From the NCBI RefSeq assembly GCF_009725235.1, contig NZ_WJFC01000027.1, positions 30,656-94,655 on the forward strand: 64,000 nt of DNA. The letters run 5' to 3'. This DNA comes from Scytonema sp. UIC 10036. GTDB lineage: Bacteria; Cyanobacteriota; Cyanobacteriia; Cyanobacteriales; Nostocaceae. The stretch's first letter is position 1, and the number at the start of each line of letters is the position of its first letter. Below, one piece after another: positions 1 through 9,925 of this stretch. Position numbers and translations under genes: made by a program. The notes beneath the pieces are model-generated. The model was not told the origin of the DNA and made no database searches. It saw only the letters and a program-made list of their open reading frames with translations.

Positions 1-1490
1 ATTTTTGCACATCTTCTTATAATAGATGGAACTTGGGAGTTAGCCATACAAAAATGTGTACTGCTCCTTGTAATACCTACCCACTTACTATGCCTTAGCT
101 TGCTTTCATAACACCACCTGCTACACGATTTTTACATTTTGAGCTACTGCAATCTGAGTCAGATTACTAAAATATAAGACTGTCAGGTTGCAGTGCTTGT
201 GAGTCTTTAGTTCTACACATACACTTCCTAGAAAATAGTAGATAAAGAATTTGAGGAATTTGTGAGATTTTTGTTAAGTTTTAGTAAAGAATGCTCAGAG
301 CGTGTCAAGTGCGAGTCCTACAATTTGTAATTGCCTGAATTTTTCACAGGTGCTCGTGATTTTATCCTCAAAGCTCTATTCCATGAACTTTCGTAAAAAA
401 TTAAAGATTAAAGTTTTTGTGAAGACATCTTGACAAAAAATCTTGTACGTATAAAAATTAAAAAATGATGATTGTATGCACTATCGCAAAAATAGCGTTG
501 GCGTACTTTATCTATCCACTTGTCTCATTTAGGTTTTCAGATTCCCGCTATTTAGTAAATGGTCATGAGTTAGGTTTATTGGCTAAAACACCATTAAAAC
601 CTCCCTCTAAAATCTCAAGACCATCATATATTGTCAATCAAAATATCTTAGCTCTGAATAAACTCTAAAAGGCTTGCAGTTAACGCGAATGTTGATTAAC
701 AAAAGTTTAGGCTGTCGTTTAGCTGGAAAAAAATAAATCAGACAGTAAATTAGATTCTTGCCTTGACCAATTAATAACAATTCTTTTTAAGGCAAGTTTA
801 GGCGCGTTTAACCTCTCTTTTTTCCCGTGTACAGAAGAAACAAGCACAGAAGCTGATTTAAGTTTAAGGTTTAGCCAGCGAAATTTTAGACAAATCAGGT
901 ATATTCACCCTCGGTTGCCAACCTAACAAGGCTTATGAGTTAGTTCGTATATCCAGAACATTAATCAATTAGCCTGCTGGGGCTAACTCAATTACACAGC
1001 TACGAACGCTGAGAAATCGCATAGGCATCTAACTAAGCATCTGTGACAATCGCGTTTGCGTTGGTTTCACATTGCGATCGCACAAAGAAGGTCTCTAGGT
1101 CATCTAATTCTCCAAATTTTGGTATATCGTTGCGCTTGCGGTGCATAGGGAAGTTTTTCAGCAATTTGTTTTAATCAATAAATTATGGTTGTATGCTGAA
1201 CTCTTTTATCGCGCTCAATTGCTCGACGAAATCCTACGCCATTAACGTATGACCTAAACATTGTTGCTTGATTTCATCTGAGTCCCTTCTTGGTGGACTG
1301 TAAACATCCATAAATCGACGCTCGCAATTGACATACATGTAATTCTGTTTACCTATTCATTTACCATTTTTTTATCTCAGTAGACTCGCAGTATGACATT
1401 GCATGGTAGAACACCTCAATTCATCCCTTTCCGCACACAACGCCCAATTTGAAATAAACCAATCGCTCATTCAGTCTTGGAGATGAGGAA
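1..1490. other. Long leader region without a supported gene
   Basis: About 1.5 kb with no convincing coding region on either strand. The longest frame (about 67 codons from position 465) has no ribosome binding site and no recognisable motif. A HIP1 octamer lies near 1074. The last 100 bases run into the start of the exporter gene and must hold its promoter, but I cannot point to defined boxes. Confidence 0.6.
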
Positions 1491-4400
1491 ATGCCATTAA
1501 GATTTTCACAAGCGCAGCTTGGTAAACAGCTAACTCTTGTTTTGGGTGAGGAGTTAGAAGATAGAGAAGTGCAAAGCTGCTTGGCAGCGATGGAAATTGT
1601 GGAACCGCCGATAGCAAAACCTTTCTGGCAAGCAACAGCAGCAAAGGCGGGAATTTACTTAATCTTAGCAGGTCAAGTTAGATTGCTGGATATTGGGGAG
1701 AACTTAATTACTACCCTCTCCCCTGGAGAATCATTTGGAGAATTAACTTTGTTTCCCGAAGCAGGTTTGCAAGCTTACTGTGCCAGATCTTCTGTGAACT
1801 TAAAGCTTAGCTATCTCAAACAAGAGACATTACAACCTTTAATAGGCAAATATCCCAGTGTCCGCGATCGCCTCTACCATAAGGCAGAACTCTGGGATCT
1901 ACTTTTGTTGTGTTGTCAAAATTCTCAATTTCCGCAGCACACATCACAAGTACAAGGGTTCCTCAAAGCTTTATCCCTATTTGAGCGGCATAATTTCAAC
2001 TCTTTAGAGGCAATACCTGTACTGGAAGGTTGTAAGCTATGGCTATTGTACCGAGGTAAATTGCTGCAATCTGATGGTAGTTCCTTGACACCGGGGAAAA
2101 TCTATACAAAGTTTCAACAGGAAAACTTGCAAGTACAGCAACCAACAACTGTATATATACTCCAAGATGTCCATTGGCAAACTGCACTGCAATATTGCCC
2201 AGAATTAGCGGAGTTTATCACTGTCGATCGGGGTTTAGTATCGAGCCCAGGGCCAAAACTACGTCGCAAACGTAACAGGATAGAACGTTTGGACTCATCC
2301 CAAAAAATTATTCCCTTTCCAGGACAAGAACAACCATCACAACCAAAATCAAAGAAAACACTTCCTTATTTTCCCAGTCCAAAGGTGCAAGTAGGGCATT
2401 GGTGGGGACGTTTTACCCATCAATATCCCTTTTATGCTCAACATAGTGCCTCTGATTGCGGTGCTGCTTGTTTGGTGATGATTGGTCGCTATTGGGGTAA
2501 GCACTTTAGTGTCAATCGTCTGCGGGATATGACTAACGTTGGTCGTAGTGGCGCATCTTTAGGAGCGATCGCCACGGCTGCTGAAAGCTTGGGTTTCGCC
2601 ACCCGTCCGGTGAAAGCCACCCTGGATAAATTTGCCGAACAATCTTTACCTGCGATCGCTCACTGGGAAGGGAATCACTTTATCGTCGTCTATGAAATTA
2701 CCAAAAAGCAAGTGATTGTGGGCGATCCTGCCCTCGGTCTACGTAAGTTTACCCGCAAGGAATTTACAGCAGGTTGGACTGGCTATGCATTACTTCTACA
2801 ACCCACATCCCTACTTAAAGAAGCCCAGAATCAGGATGTCGGCTTGTGGAAGTTTTTTGAGTTAGTCAAACCTCACTATCGAGTCCTGATAGAAGTCTTT
2901 ATCGCTTCGGTGTTAATTCAGGTATTTGGATTAGTAACCCCAGTATTTACCCAGTTATTACTCGACCGAGTACTCGTCCAACGCAGCGTTGCTACCCTGA
3001 ACGCCGTTGGTTTGGGGATGATAGTTTTTGGGTTGTTCAGCATTATCATGAACGGAGTGCGGACATATTTGCTTAGCCACACTGCCAACCGTATCAGCAT
3101 CTCCCTATTGGTAGGTTTTATCAAACATACCTTCCGCTTGCCCCTTTCCTATTTTGAATCCCGTTATGTTGGGGATATCATCTCCCGCATCCAGGAAAAC
3201 CAAAAAATTCAAAACTTCTTGACTGGTCAAACCCTCTCCATCCTGCTGGATATGCTGACATTAGTCATCTATCTAGCACTGATGTTTTGGTATAGCTGGA
3301 AGATGTCATTATTTGTGCTAGTTACTATACCACCATTTTTCATTCTGGCGTTGGCTAGCACAGGGATTTTGCGACGCATTTCCAGAGATATTTTTAATGC
3401 TGGAGCCAAAGAAAACAGCTATATTATTGAATCTCTTACAGGAATTCGCACTGTCCGCTCATTGGCTGTTGAACAAACTGTGCGTTGGCATTGGGAAGAA
3501 CTATTAAATAATTTGGTCAAAAAAGCCTTCAATGCTCAGGTGATTGGGATTCGCCTCTCCATGCTCAGTGGTGCAATCAATACCTTTACCAGTACAGCAT
3601 TAATGTGGTTTGGCGCATGGCAAGTCATTCAAGGAGAACTCACTATTGGTCAATTGATTGCTTTCAATATGTTGGTAGGTAATGTTTTGGGTCCTTTCCA
3701 AAGGTTTTCAGGGCTGTGGAATCAATTCCAAGAAATTCTTATTTCCACAGAACGCATTAATGATGTCCTAGACGCCGAACCAGAAGAAGACTTACACAAT
3801 AAACCCCGTAAGACTTTGGGTAGATTGCGCGGTCACATTCGCTTCGAGCGTGTCACCTTCCGATATCACCCAGAAAGTAAGACTAACGTCCTGGAAAATA
3901 TCAATTTTGAAATCCAGCCAGAGCAAATGGTGGCATTAGTGGGACGCAGTGGTTCTGGGAAAACCACCCTAAGTAAACTAATTTTGGGTTTATATCCACC
4001 GACAGATGGCAAAGTATTAATTGACAATCAAGACGTGACTGGAATTTCTTTGCGATCGCTCCGTTCTCAAATCGGTGTTGTCGATCAAGATACCTTTTTG
4101 TTTGGTAGTACAATCCGAGAAAACATTTCCATAGCACACCCAGAAGCAACTCTCAACGAAATTATTCAAGCAGCAAAATTAGCGGGAGCAGATGAATTTA
4201 TCCAGCAACTACCCCTAGGTTACGAAACCCAAATTGGTGAAGGTGGGGGAATGCTCTCTGGGGGACAACGCCAACGTTTGGCGATCGCTCGTGCTTTGTT
4301 AGGAAATCCCCGTTTATTGCTGTTTGACGAAGCCACCAGCCATCTAGACACAGAATCAGAACGGATTATTCAGAACAACATGAAAACTATTCTCAAAGGA

Positions 4401-4568
4401 CGCACAAGTATCATTATTGCCCATCGTCTTTCCACTGTCCGCAATGCTGATTTAATTCTAGTTTTAGATCGCGGTATTTTGGTGGAAAGCGGTACTCACG
4501 ACGAATTAATCGCTAAACAAGGTCATTACTACTATCTGAACCAACAACAACTAGCTCAAGTAAGTTAA
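1491..4568 (+). CDS. C39 peptidase-domain ABC exporter with N-terminal cNMP-binding-like domain
   Basis: Inner-membrane exporter that should cut double-glycine leaders and export the cargo. Four parts are visible. Residues about 40-130 resemble a cyclic-nucleotide-binding fold (SPGESFGELTLF). Residues about 310-440 are a C39 cysteine peptidase with Cys323 in SDCGAACL, the His in NHFIVVYE and the Asp in VGDPALG. The transmembrane domain covers about 470-760. The ATPase has Walker A GRSGSGKTT at about 818, signature LSGGQRQR at about 922 and Walker B LLLFDEATSHLD at about 945. All catalytic residues are present. The ATG follows a GATGAGG element. The HlyD gene starts 19 bases downstream, and double-glycine peptides follow within 3 kb. 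The cNMP-like domain suggests ligand control; ligand residues were not verified. Confidence 0.95.
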   Translation: MPLRFSQAQLGKQLTLVLGEELEDREVQSCLAAMEIVEPPIAKPFWQATAAKAGIYLILAGQVRLLDIGENLITTLSPGESFGELTLFPEAGLQAYCARSSVNLKLSYLKQETLQPLIGKYPSVRDRLYHKAELWDLLLLCCQNSQFPQHTSQVQGFLKALSLFERHNFNSLEAIPVLEGCKLWLLYRGKLLQSDGSSLTPGKIYTKFQQENLQVQQPTTVYILQDVHWQTALQYCPELAEFITVDRGLVSSPGPKLRRKRNRIERLDSSQKIIPFPGQEQPSQPKSKKTLPYFPSPKVQVGHWWGRFTHQYPFYAQHSASDCGAACLVMIGRYWGKHFSVNRLRDMTNVGRSGASLGAIATAAESLGFATRPVKATLDKFAEQSLPAIAHWEGNHFIVVYEITKKQVIVGDPALGLRKFTRKEFTAGWTGYALLLQPTSLLKEAQNQDVGLWKFFELVKPHYRVLIEVFIASVLIQVFGLVTPVFTQLLLDRVLVQRSVATLNAVGLGMIVFGLFSIIMNGVRTYLLSHTANRISISLLVGFIKHTFRLPLSYFESRYVGDIISRIQENQKIQNFLTGQTLSILLDMLTLVIYLALMFWYSWKMSLFVLVTIPPFFILALASTGILRRISRDIFNAGAKENSYIIESLTGIRTVRSLAVEQTVRWHWEELLNNLVKKAFNAQVIGIRLSMLSGAINTFTSTALMWFGAWQVIQGELTIGQLIAFNMLVGNVLGPFQRFSGLWNQFQEILISTERINDVLDAEPEEDLHNKPRKTLGRLRGHIRFERVTFRYHPESKTNVLENINFEIQPEQMVALVGRSGSGKTTLSKLILGLYPPTDGKVLIDNQDVTGISLRSLRSQIGVVDQDTFLFGSTIRENISIAHPEATLNEIIQAAKLAGADEFIQQLPLGYETQIGEGGGMLSGGQRQRLAIARALLGNPRLLLFDEATSHLDTESERIIQNNMKTILKGRTSIIIAHRLSTVRNADLILVLDRGILVESGTHDELIAKQGHYYYLNQQQLAQVS

Positions 4569-4587
4569 AAGTCAGGAGAATAGAACT

Positions 4588-6129
4588 ATGCCAGCTGCAT
4601 CTACCAATTCCTCTTCTGCTTTGATAAGAGAGGAGGAAGATGAATTCATAAGCTACAGCAATACTGACGAATTTACTGAAAACACCGAACCGACCGCAGA
4701 TAATACCAATGATTTGCATTACAGCACGGAAGAACTGTTAGATGCCTTACCTCGGGTTTGGACTCGTGGTGTATTTTATACACTAATAGGCTTTGTTGTC
4801 CTCGCTTTACCCTGGGCAACCTTTTCAAAGGTAGACGAGACAGGAAGCGCTAGAGGACGGATAGAACCCCAAGGCGCAACCCAAAAATTAGACTCTCAAG
4901 CTGGTGGCAGTGTCAAGGCTGTCAAGGTGAAAGAAGGTGACATTGTCACAGCAGGACAGGTTTTACTAGAACTTGAGTCTGATGTGTTGCGAACACAACT
5001 TCAGCAAGCAGAGGCAAAACTTTCGGGATTGTTAAATCAAAGGGTACAGTTATATGTACTCAAAAACCAACTACAGTTAACCCTTAGCACTCAGGAACAA
5101 CAAAACCAATCCCAAGCCTTGGAAAAACTCTCCCAAGTTAACCAAGCGAAACAAAACCTGGATGCCAAACAGAGTATTTATAACCTACAGAGGCTTGAAA
5201 AACAAGCATTAGTCAATCAAGCCGAACAACAAATTAACACCTCTGAGAACGATCGACAGTCGGCTGAAAGTCGTTTGAAGATAGATTCCAGACAAGTCCA
5301 GCGCTTTAGTCAACTCCTTAGGGATGGTGCTGTTTCTGCAACCCAAATTGACCAACTGATTAAAGAAAAACAAGAAAGCAATCGACTTTACAAAAAGGCG
5401 GAATCTGACGTTAAACAAGCAAAATTGCGCTTAAATGAAGAAAAAAGTCGTTATCAGGCAACAATGAGTCAGTTACAGGCTAATATTGAGCAAGCAAAGC
5501 TGCAACTGCAAGAAGAACAAAATAGCTATCACAGCTTACTGCAAACAGGTAAATTGGCAATTCTGAAAAATCAGCAACAACTCAAAGACTTGGAATCACA
5601 AATCACCGGGCTAAAATCCCAAATTCTCCAAACTAAAAGCGAACTCACATCTTTAGAGATACAGTTACAGCAGAGGATAGTGCGATCGCCTGTTAATGGG
5701 ATAATTTTTGAGTTTCCAATCAGCAAGCCGGGAGCAGTAGTACAACCCGGACAAAGAATTGCCCAAATTGCGCCTCAAAATGTTGGTATTATCCTCAAAG
5801 CCAATATGCCCAGTCAGGATAGCGGCTTTTTAAAGGTAGGAATGCCAGTCAAAATCAAATTTGATGCTTATCCGTTCCAAGAGTACGGCATTGTCCAAGG
5901 GAAAGTGAGTTGGGTATCTCCTGACTCAAAGGTACAGCAAACACCCCAAGGAAACATTGAAACTTATGAATTGGAAATCAGTTTAGAGAAGCAGTATATC
6001 CAAAACGGCGACAAACGTATTGCCCTGACCGCCGGTCAGACAGCCAACGCGGAAGTCATTATTCGTCAGCGTCAGGTGATTGATTTTGTCTTAGATCCGT
6101 TTAAGAAACTGCAAAAAGGCAGTTTATAA
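4588..6129 (+). CDS. HlyD-family membrane fusion (adaptor) protein
   Basis: Periplasmic adaptor expected to link the upstream ABC exporter to an outer-membrane channel. A cytoplasmic N-terminus of about 55 residues is followed by one membrane segment (about 58-80, ending LPWATFSKVDE). A biotinyl-lipoyl-like half motif (SVKAVKVKEGDIVTAGQVLL) and a long Gln-rich coiled coil (about 140-335) come next, then the second lipoyl half (RSPVNGIIFEFP) and a C-terminal beta-barrel. At 513 aa it is a normal length for cyanobacterial members. The start is set by CAGGAG eight bases before the ATG. It forms an operon with the exporter. Confidence 0.93.
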   Translation: MPAASTNSSSALIREEEDEFISYSNTDEFTENTEPTADNTNDLHYSTEELLDALPRVWTRGVFYTLIGFVVLALPWATFSKVDETGSARGRIEPQGATQKLDSQAGGSVKAVKVKEGDIVTAGQVLLELESDVLRTQLQQAEAKLSGLLNQRVQLYVLKNQLQLTLSTQEQQNQSQALEKLSQVNQAKQNLDAKQSIYNLQRLEKQALVNQAEQQINTSENDRQSAESRLKIDSRQVQRFSQLLRDGAVSATQIDQLIKEKQESNRLYKKAESDVKQAKLRLNEEKSRYQATMSQLQANIEQAKLQLQEEQNSYHSLLQTGKLAILKNQQQLKDLESQITGLKSQILQTKSELTSLEIQLQQRIVRSPVNGIIFEFPISKPGAVVQPGQRIAQIAPQNVGIILKANMPSQDSGFLKVGMPVKIKFDAYPFQEYGIVQGKVSWVSPDSKVQQTPQGNIETYELEISLEKQYIQNGDKRIALTAGQTANAEVIIRQRQVIDFVLDPFKKLQKGSL

Positions 6130-6161
6130 GTGTAGAGTGCTTGATTCGTAGGAATAAGATT

Positions 6162-6368
6162 ATGCATCCAATTGACCTAATGAGAAAATATGGCTGGTCT
6201 TACCACAAACTAGCTGCGGAGTTTGGAGTTTCAGAAGCAGAAGCAAGGCGATGGGGATTTAAAAGAACTGCCACCAACTATCGAAATCCCCCATCAATGG
6301 CTTATAAACTAGCAGAAAAAATTGATAAGGAATTATCAACCTTATTAGCAACTGCACAGCACTATTGA
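6162..6368 (+). CDS. Small helix-turn-helix-like protein
   Basis: A 68-residue protein starting MHPIDLMRKYG. The segment about 12-32 (WSYHKLAAEFGVSEAEARRWG) reads like a helix-turn-helix, so it may bind DNA and regulate the locus; that is inference from motif shape. I chose the ATG at 6162 over an upstream TTG at 6141 because the sequence before it has no family-like residues. It lies 32 bases after the HlyD gene and is followed by a strong terminator, so it closes the exporter operon. Confidence 0.7.
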   Translation: MHPIDLMRKYGWSYHKLAAEFGVSEAEARRWGFKRTATNYRNPPSMAYKLAEKIDKELSTLLATAQHY

Positions 6369-6375
6369 AAGGCTC

Positions 6376-6415
6376 AAATCCCTCACTTTTTGAAGAAGTG
6401 AGGGATTTCATTTTT
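6376..6415 (+). terminator. Rho-independent terminator after the exporter operon
   Basis: A perfect 13-bp inverted repeat (AAATCCCTCACTT at 6376-6388 and its complement at 6396-6408) with a 7-nt loop, followed by CATTTTT. It lies 8 bases after the small HTH-like gene. Confidence 0.85.
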
Positions 6416-6517
6416 AGAACCATTGTTACCACCAAAGTGACCTAGACCCCGCTTCCAAATGCAGTTTTAATAGGTAATTGAGTTAAAAATAATTCCCTGT
6501 CATTGATTTGTTCCACT

Positions 6518-7300
6518 ATGACCGAGCATCTGACTATCTCGATTTCAGACATAATCCACAGCCTCAAACTTTCCTGTCAAATTCCTGAGGTTGTAAAAAC
6601 TATCACATCTCAAAAAATTATTACTGAAGCAGTTCGGGAAGCTGGTATTGAGGTGACAGAAACAGAATTACAGTCAGAAGGAGACAAACTCAGATTAGAT
6701 AAAAAACTTGTTACAGCTAAAGACACCTGGGCTTGGCTACACAAACACCACTTATCTGTAAGGGATTTTGAAGAATTAGTCTATAACAGCCTCATTTCTA
6801 AGAAGTTAGCCAATTACCTTTTTTCGGAGCAAGTAAAAAAGTTCTTTTATGAACACCAACTAGACTATGAAGCAGCGGTCACCTACGAAGTTACTTTCGA
6901 GGATAGAGACTTGGCTCTAGAACTGTTTTGTGCGCTGGAAGAAGGGGAAATAACCTTTCCAGAAATGGCTCGTTTGTATATCCAAGACTTAGAGCTTCGT
7001 CGTGCTTATGGATATCAAGGAGTTCGATACCGTAAGGATTTCCGTCCAGAGATTGCAGCTGCTGTATTTGCTAGTTCTCCACCTAGGATTCTCAAACCAA
7101 TAACCACACCAAAAGGTGTGTATTTAGTTTGGGTGGAAGAAATAATTCAACCTAAATTAGATGAAAAGTTACACGACAAAATCATTTCGGAAATGTTTGC
7201 TGATTGGTTAAAGCAACAAGTAGAAGGAATGGCAATGGTCACACAGTTAGATTTAGATATTTATTTGCAACCAGAAGAACAAATGTGTCAACAGTCTTAA
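6518..7300 (+). CDS. Parvulin-type peptidylprolyl isomerase (PrsA/SurA-like)
   Basis: About 260 residues. The N-terminal half is helical and SurA-like; residues about 125-225 look like a parvulin fold (YEVTFEDRDLALELFCALEEG ... TPKGVYLVWVEEI). It has no signal peptide, so it would act in the cytoplasm or with the exporter. Genes of this type are common beside cyanobacterial HlyB/HlyD-type peptide exporters, where they are presumed to help cargo folding or targeting. The ATG at 6518 is preferred to a TTG at 6503. It follows the terminator, so it probably has its own promoter. Confidence 0.8.
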   Translation: MTEHLTISISDIIHSLKLSCQIPEVVKTITSQKIITEAVREAGIEVTETELQSEGDKLRLDKKLVTAKDTWAWLHKHHLSVRDFEELVYNSLISKKLANYLFSEQVKKFFYEHQLDYEAAVTYEVTFEDRDLALELFCALEEGEITFPEMARLYIQDLELRRAYGYQGVRYRKDFRPEIAAAVFASSPPRILKPITTPKGVYLVWVEEIIQPKLDEKLHDKIISEMFADWLKQQVEGMAMVTQLDLDIYLQPEEQMCQQS

Positions 7301-7692
7301 ACCTCATCCATATAGAAACCTAATAGTTTCTAATTATTTCATATGTGTCATAAAGACGTATAGTAAAGCAACCTTAATTCAAGTAATAATTTTGTTTTTT
7401 GTATTTATTTTTTATGGATATAAAACTTGTTTAATTCAGGAATAAAAATAAAAAAAAATTGTCTGAGCAATGTTTTATTAGTTATTGATCAGATTTAATT
7501 TTAATTTTTTATATATATATAAAAATAATTTAAAACCAAAAAAAATCAAAATTAATAAAGTAAGTCTTATTGAAATAACGAGCAAAAGCTATTGATTTTA
7601 TATCTAAATAAGATAAAGTATAAGTGTAAGAAAAAAAGTTTCTTACGAAAAAAATCCCAAAAAACAACTAAGTGATTCTCAGGAGAACCCCA
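7301..7692. other. AT-rich intergenic region upstream of the peptide genes
   Basis: About 390 bases, very A/T-rich with runs of A and T and TATATATATA near 7513. No coding frame is supported. It probably carries the promoter of the peptide gene series. An AGGAGA ribosome binding site at 7681-7686 serves the first peptide gene. Confidence 0.6.
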
Positions 7693-8004
7693 ATGATTAT
7701 TTCTGATTTGAACTACTTGGAAACTGCTGAATCTGCTAACATAGTTGGTGGCTCTAGCAAATACGTTAACCTTAAGACAAGTGTAAAACAAGATTTTGAT
7801 GTTGATATTAAGATTAATGCCAAGAAAGACATCAAATCTGAGATTGATGCAAAAACAGACATCAAAGGTAACTCAGCTTATACCGTTTTTGAGAATACCG
7901 CCTTCGGAAAAAACACATATGTTCAAAGTGATGTTACCAATGTTGTCATCGAAGGTTATCTTTCTGAATCTAGTGGCACTTTAGTTGCTGCAGCTAACAG
8001 GTAA
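7693..8004 (+). CDS. Double-glycine leader secreted peptide 1
   Basis: A 103-residue protein. Residues 1-19 (ISDLNYLETAESANIVGG) form a leader with the locus-wide pattern L-x-Y-L-E, an acidic stretch, then a terminal GG, the site expected to be cut by the C39 domain of the exporter. The core alternates Lys/Asp and Ile/Val residues (for example DVDIKINAKKDIKSEID) and looks beta-strand forming, with no Cys. The ATG at 7693 is fixed by AGGAGA seven bases before it. Function of the mature peptide is unknown. Confidence 0.85.
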   Translation: MIISDLNYLETAESANIVGGSSKYVNLKTSVKQDFDVDIKINAKKDIKSEIDAKTDIKGNSAYTVFENTAFGKNTYVQSDVTNVVIEGYLSESSGTLVAAANR

Positions 8005-8158
8005 ATGCTAAGCGTTGATACTTCAAAATAGGTGTCAAGTATTGACAAAAGTGTCAATAAAATGAAAAAAGCTGAAAGCTTATTCTAGATAAAAGCTTTC
8101 AGTCTCTTTCTCCTATAAAGGAAAACTGCTCAACTGCCCTTTATTCATGTATTAAGTC

Positions 8159-8419
8159 ATGTTGATTTTGGATCTTAATTATTTAGAGGATATTTCTGAA
8201 AAAAATGCTATGTATTTACATGGCGGAAGAAAAGCTCAAGCAATTTCTGCTTGGTCAGCAGCTGCCTTTGGTCAAGCGAGCATAGTCATTACTAGTGCTA
8301 AAAATCAGGTAATTATTAGCAACAGTAGTTCTTCTGCTAGCAGTTCTGTTGTGGCTATTGCAAGCGGTGATGAGAGTGCTTTTGCTACTGCTTATTCTTT
8401 CGCATCTGTTTCAAGTTAA
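8159..8419 (+). CDS. Double-glycine leader secreted peptide 2
   Basis: 86 residues. The leader MLILDLNYLEDISEKNAMYL ends in HGG (residues 21-23) and matches the leaders of the neighbouring peptide genes. The core is almost entirely Ala, Ser, Ile and Val, with runs such as SNSSSSASSSVVAIASG, and has no Cys. Such a low-complexity core suggests a surface, adhesive or self-assembling product rather than a classical bacteriocin, but that is inference. Confidence 0.82.
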   Translation: MLILDLNYLEDISEKNAMYLHGGRKAQAISAWSAAAFGQASIVITSAKNQVIISNSSSSASSSVVAIASGDESAFATAYSFASVSS

Positions 8420-8494
8420 CGGAACTCCAAAAAATAAATTGTCCAATGTAGAAAACATATCCTGTTTTCAATTATTTGTTGAACGAGGTGTAAT

Positions 8495-8809
8495 ATGAGT
8501 AAGTTACAAATTTTTGACTTAAATTTTTGTGAATTAGTAACTGAAGAAAATACTCAAATAACAGGAGGACTTGTTTTTTCTGATTTATCGCAAATAGGAA
8601 ATTTTGATTACAAGTTAGAAGGCTACACAAAAACAGAAGTGCCTTCTACTGCAAAATCTCGTTTATTAAAATTAGAAAAACCTGGAAGCTATGGATATCA
8701 ACTAGAAACGAATGAGAGCAACTCTAAATCTAGTATTCTTCTCTTAATTGAAGATACCACTAATGGAATAAAAAGTGTCACAAGTGCTATCAAGACTGTA
8801 TCAACATAA
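8495..8809 (+). CDS. Double-glycine leader secreted peptide 3
   Basis: 104 residues. The leader carries DLNFCELVTEENTQITGG, the same pattern as its neighbours with YLE replaced by FCE. The core is more mixed in composition than peptide 2 (YKLEGYTKTEVPSTAKSRLL). An AACGAGGTG element lies seven bases before the ATG. It is presumably another cargo of the C39 exporter. Confidence 0.8.
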   Translation: MSKLQIFDLNFCELVTEENTQITGGLVFSDLSQIGNFDYKLEGYTKTEVPSTAKSRLLKLEKPGSYGYQLETNESNSKSSILLLIEDTTNGIKSVTSAIKTVST

Positions 8810-8835
8810 CAAATTATATTTTCCTGAAAAAATCA

Positions 8836-9072
8836 ATGAATCGTTATAAAGTTGTCATCAAACGAATAGTCTCATCCGATGGAAAGATTATTGCAGAGGC
8901 AAAAAACATAGTTGCAACATCTGACAATAACCAAAGTGAGATTACTCAAAGCGTTTCTGTAAACGTTTCATCTGGTACTAGCTCTAGCAGTTGCTTTAGC
9001 TCTAGTAATTCTTCTCAATCTGGATATAGTTCTACATCCGGTTCTATTTCAGTTTCTTGCGATAATGGGTAG
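8836..9072 (+). CDS. Small Ser-rich protein of the peptide cluster (no GG leader)
   Basis: 78 residues, not recognised. The N-terminal 30 residues (MNRYKVVIKRIVSSDGKIIA...) are charged; the C-terminal half is very rich in Ser with two Cys. There is no double-glycine leader. A decayed second copy lies at 11683-11855, so the family is real and has been duplicated within the locus. It starts 27 bases after peptide gene 3. Confidence 0.65.
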   Translation: MNRYKVVIKRIVSSDGKIIAEAKNIVATSDNNQSEITQSVSVNVSSGTSSSSCFSSSNSSQSGYSSTSGSISVSCDNG

Positions 9073-9119
9073 AAGATTAAGACCAATACCTGTGGATGAA
9101 TTGCTTCTGAAAAAGAGAA

Positions 9120-9142
9120 ATCCCTTGTCAAGCACAAGGGAT
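9120..9142 (+). terminator. Possible terminator hairpin after peptide genes 1-3
   Basis: A 9-bp inverted repeat (ATCCCTTGT / ACAAGGGAT) with a 5-nt loop. It is followed only by ATAAGCTTT, so the T-tract is weak. Confidence 0.5.
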
Positions 9143-9362
9143 ATAAGCTTTATGTTCAAACAGCAATTGTCAACCCACACAACTTAATTCACAAAATACA
9201 GAAACTGCGATCGCCCCCTTTTGTTAGCTTTGGTAAGCCCTACAATTTAGTAAAAATTTCCAAAAGCATTTAACTTAGAGTGTTTGAGAGATTTGACGAA
9301 ATTCATTCACGATTATTGAGATTAAAACAATCTCCTTCTTTTTGTAATTTTTTGGAGTTTTC

Positions 9363-9716
9363 ATGAAGACTACTTTAGCAATCAGGGAATTAAGTTACTT
9401 GTCTGAAGTGAGCGGAATCACTGTTATGGGAGGTAGGGATGTCGTTGCTATTACTGAAACTATAGCAATAGCCAAACCTGGTTCTGCCAGTGCTGCTGCA
9501 TTTGCATCTGCTCAGGGTGAATATATAGGGATTCAGACTGAAATTGAAGTAGTAAATGGAGCGAATTTTAACTTAGCTAATGCAACAGCTGAAGCATATG
9601 CAAAAAGTGAAAACAAAATTGCTCAATCTTTAAGTTATAGCAACGCTAGTTCGGTTACAAATCGATATTCGAGTACTAGTCAGGCTAATTCGGTGTCTTT
9701 TAATTGGACAACATAA
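9363..9716 (+). CDS. Double-glycine leader secreted peptide 4
   Basis: 117 residues. The leader IRELSYLSEVSGITVMGG matches the locus pattern and ends at residue 24. The core is rich in Ala, Ser, Asn and Thr (SASAAAFASAQGEY, NASSVTNRYSSTSQ) and lacks Cys. A TTTTGGAGTTTTC element precedes the ATG. It is separated from peptides 1-3 by a 290-base gap and is probably a separate transcript. Confidence 0.82.
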   Translation: MKTTLAIRELSYLSEVSGITVMGGRDVVAITETIAIAKPGSASAAAFASAQGEYIGIQTEIEVVNGANFNLANATAEAYAKSENKIAQSLSYSNASSVTNRYSSTSQANSVSFNWTT

Positions 9717-9925
9717 ACACAGCACTAAAGTAGCCATTACGTATTAAATACCTTCTGATATCTCTCAATCAGTCTTAAAAAGGTGGACTTTGAAAAGTGT
9801 ATTTTCCCTTAGAAAGGGGAGCTAGGGATATTGATACAACTAAATGCTTTACAAAGGAGGTTTAGGGAATAGAAAATGTCTTAACTGATAAGTTTTAAGA
9901 AGATGATTACTGAGGCAAAAATGAT

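Noticed and set aside
465..668. 67-codon plus-strand frame in the left intergenic region
   Set aside because: No ribosome binding site, no recognisable motif and composition like the surrounding non-coding DNA.
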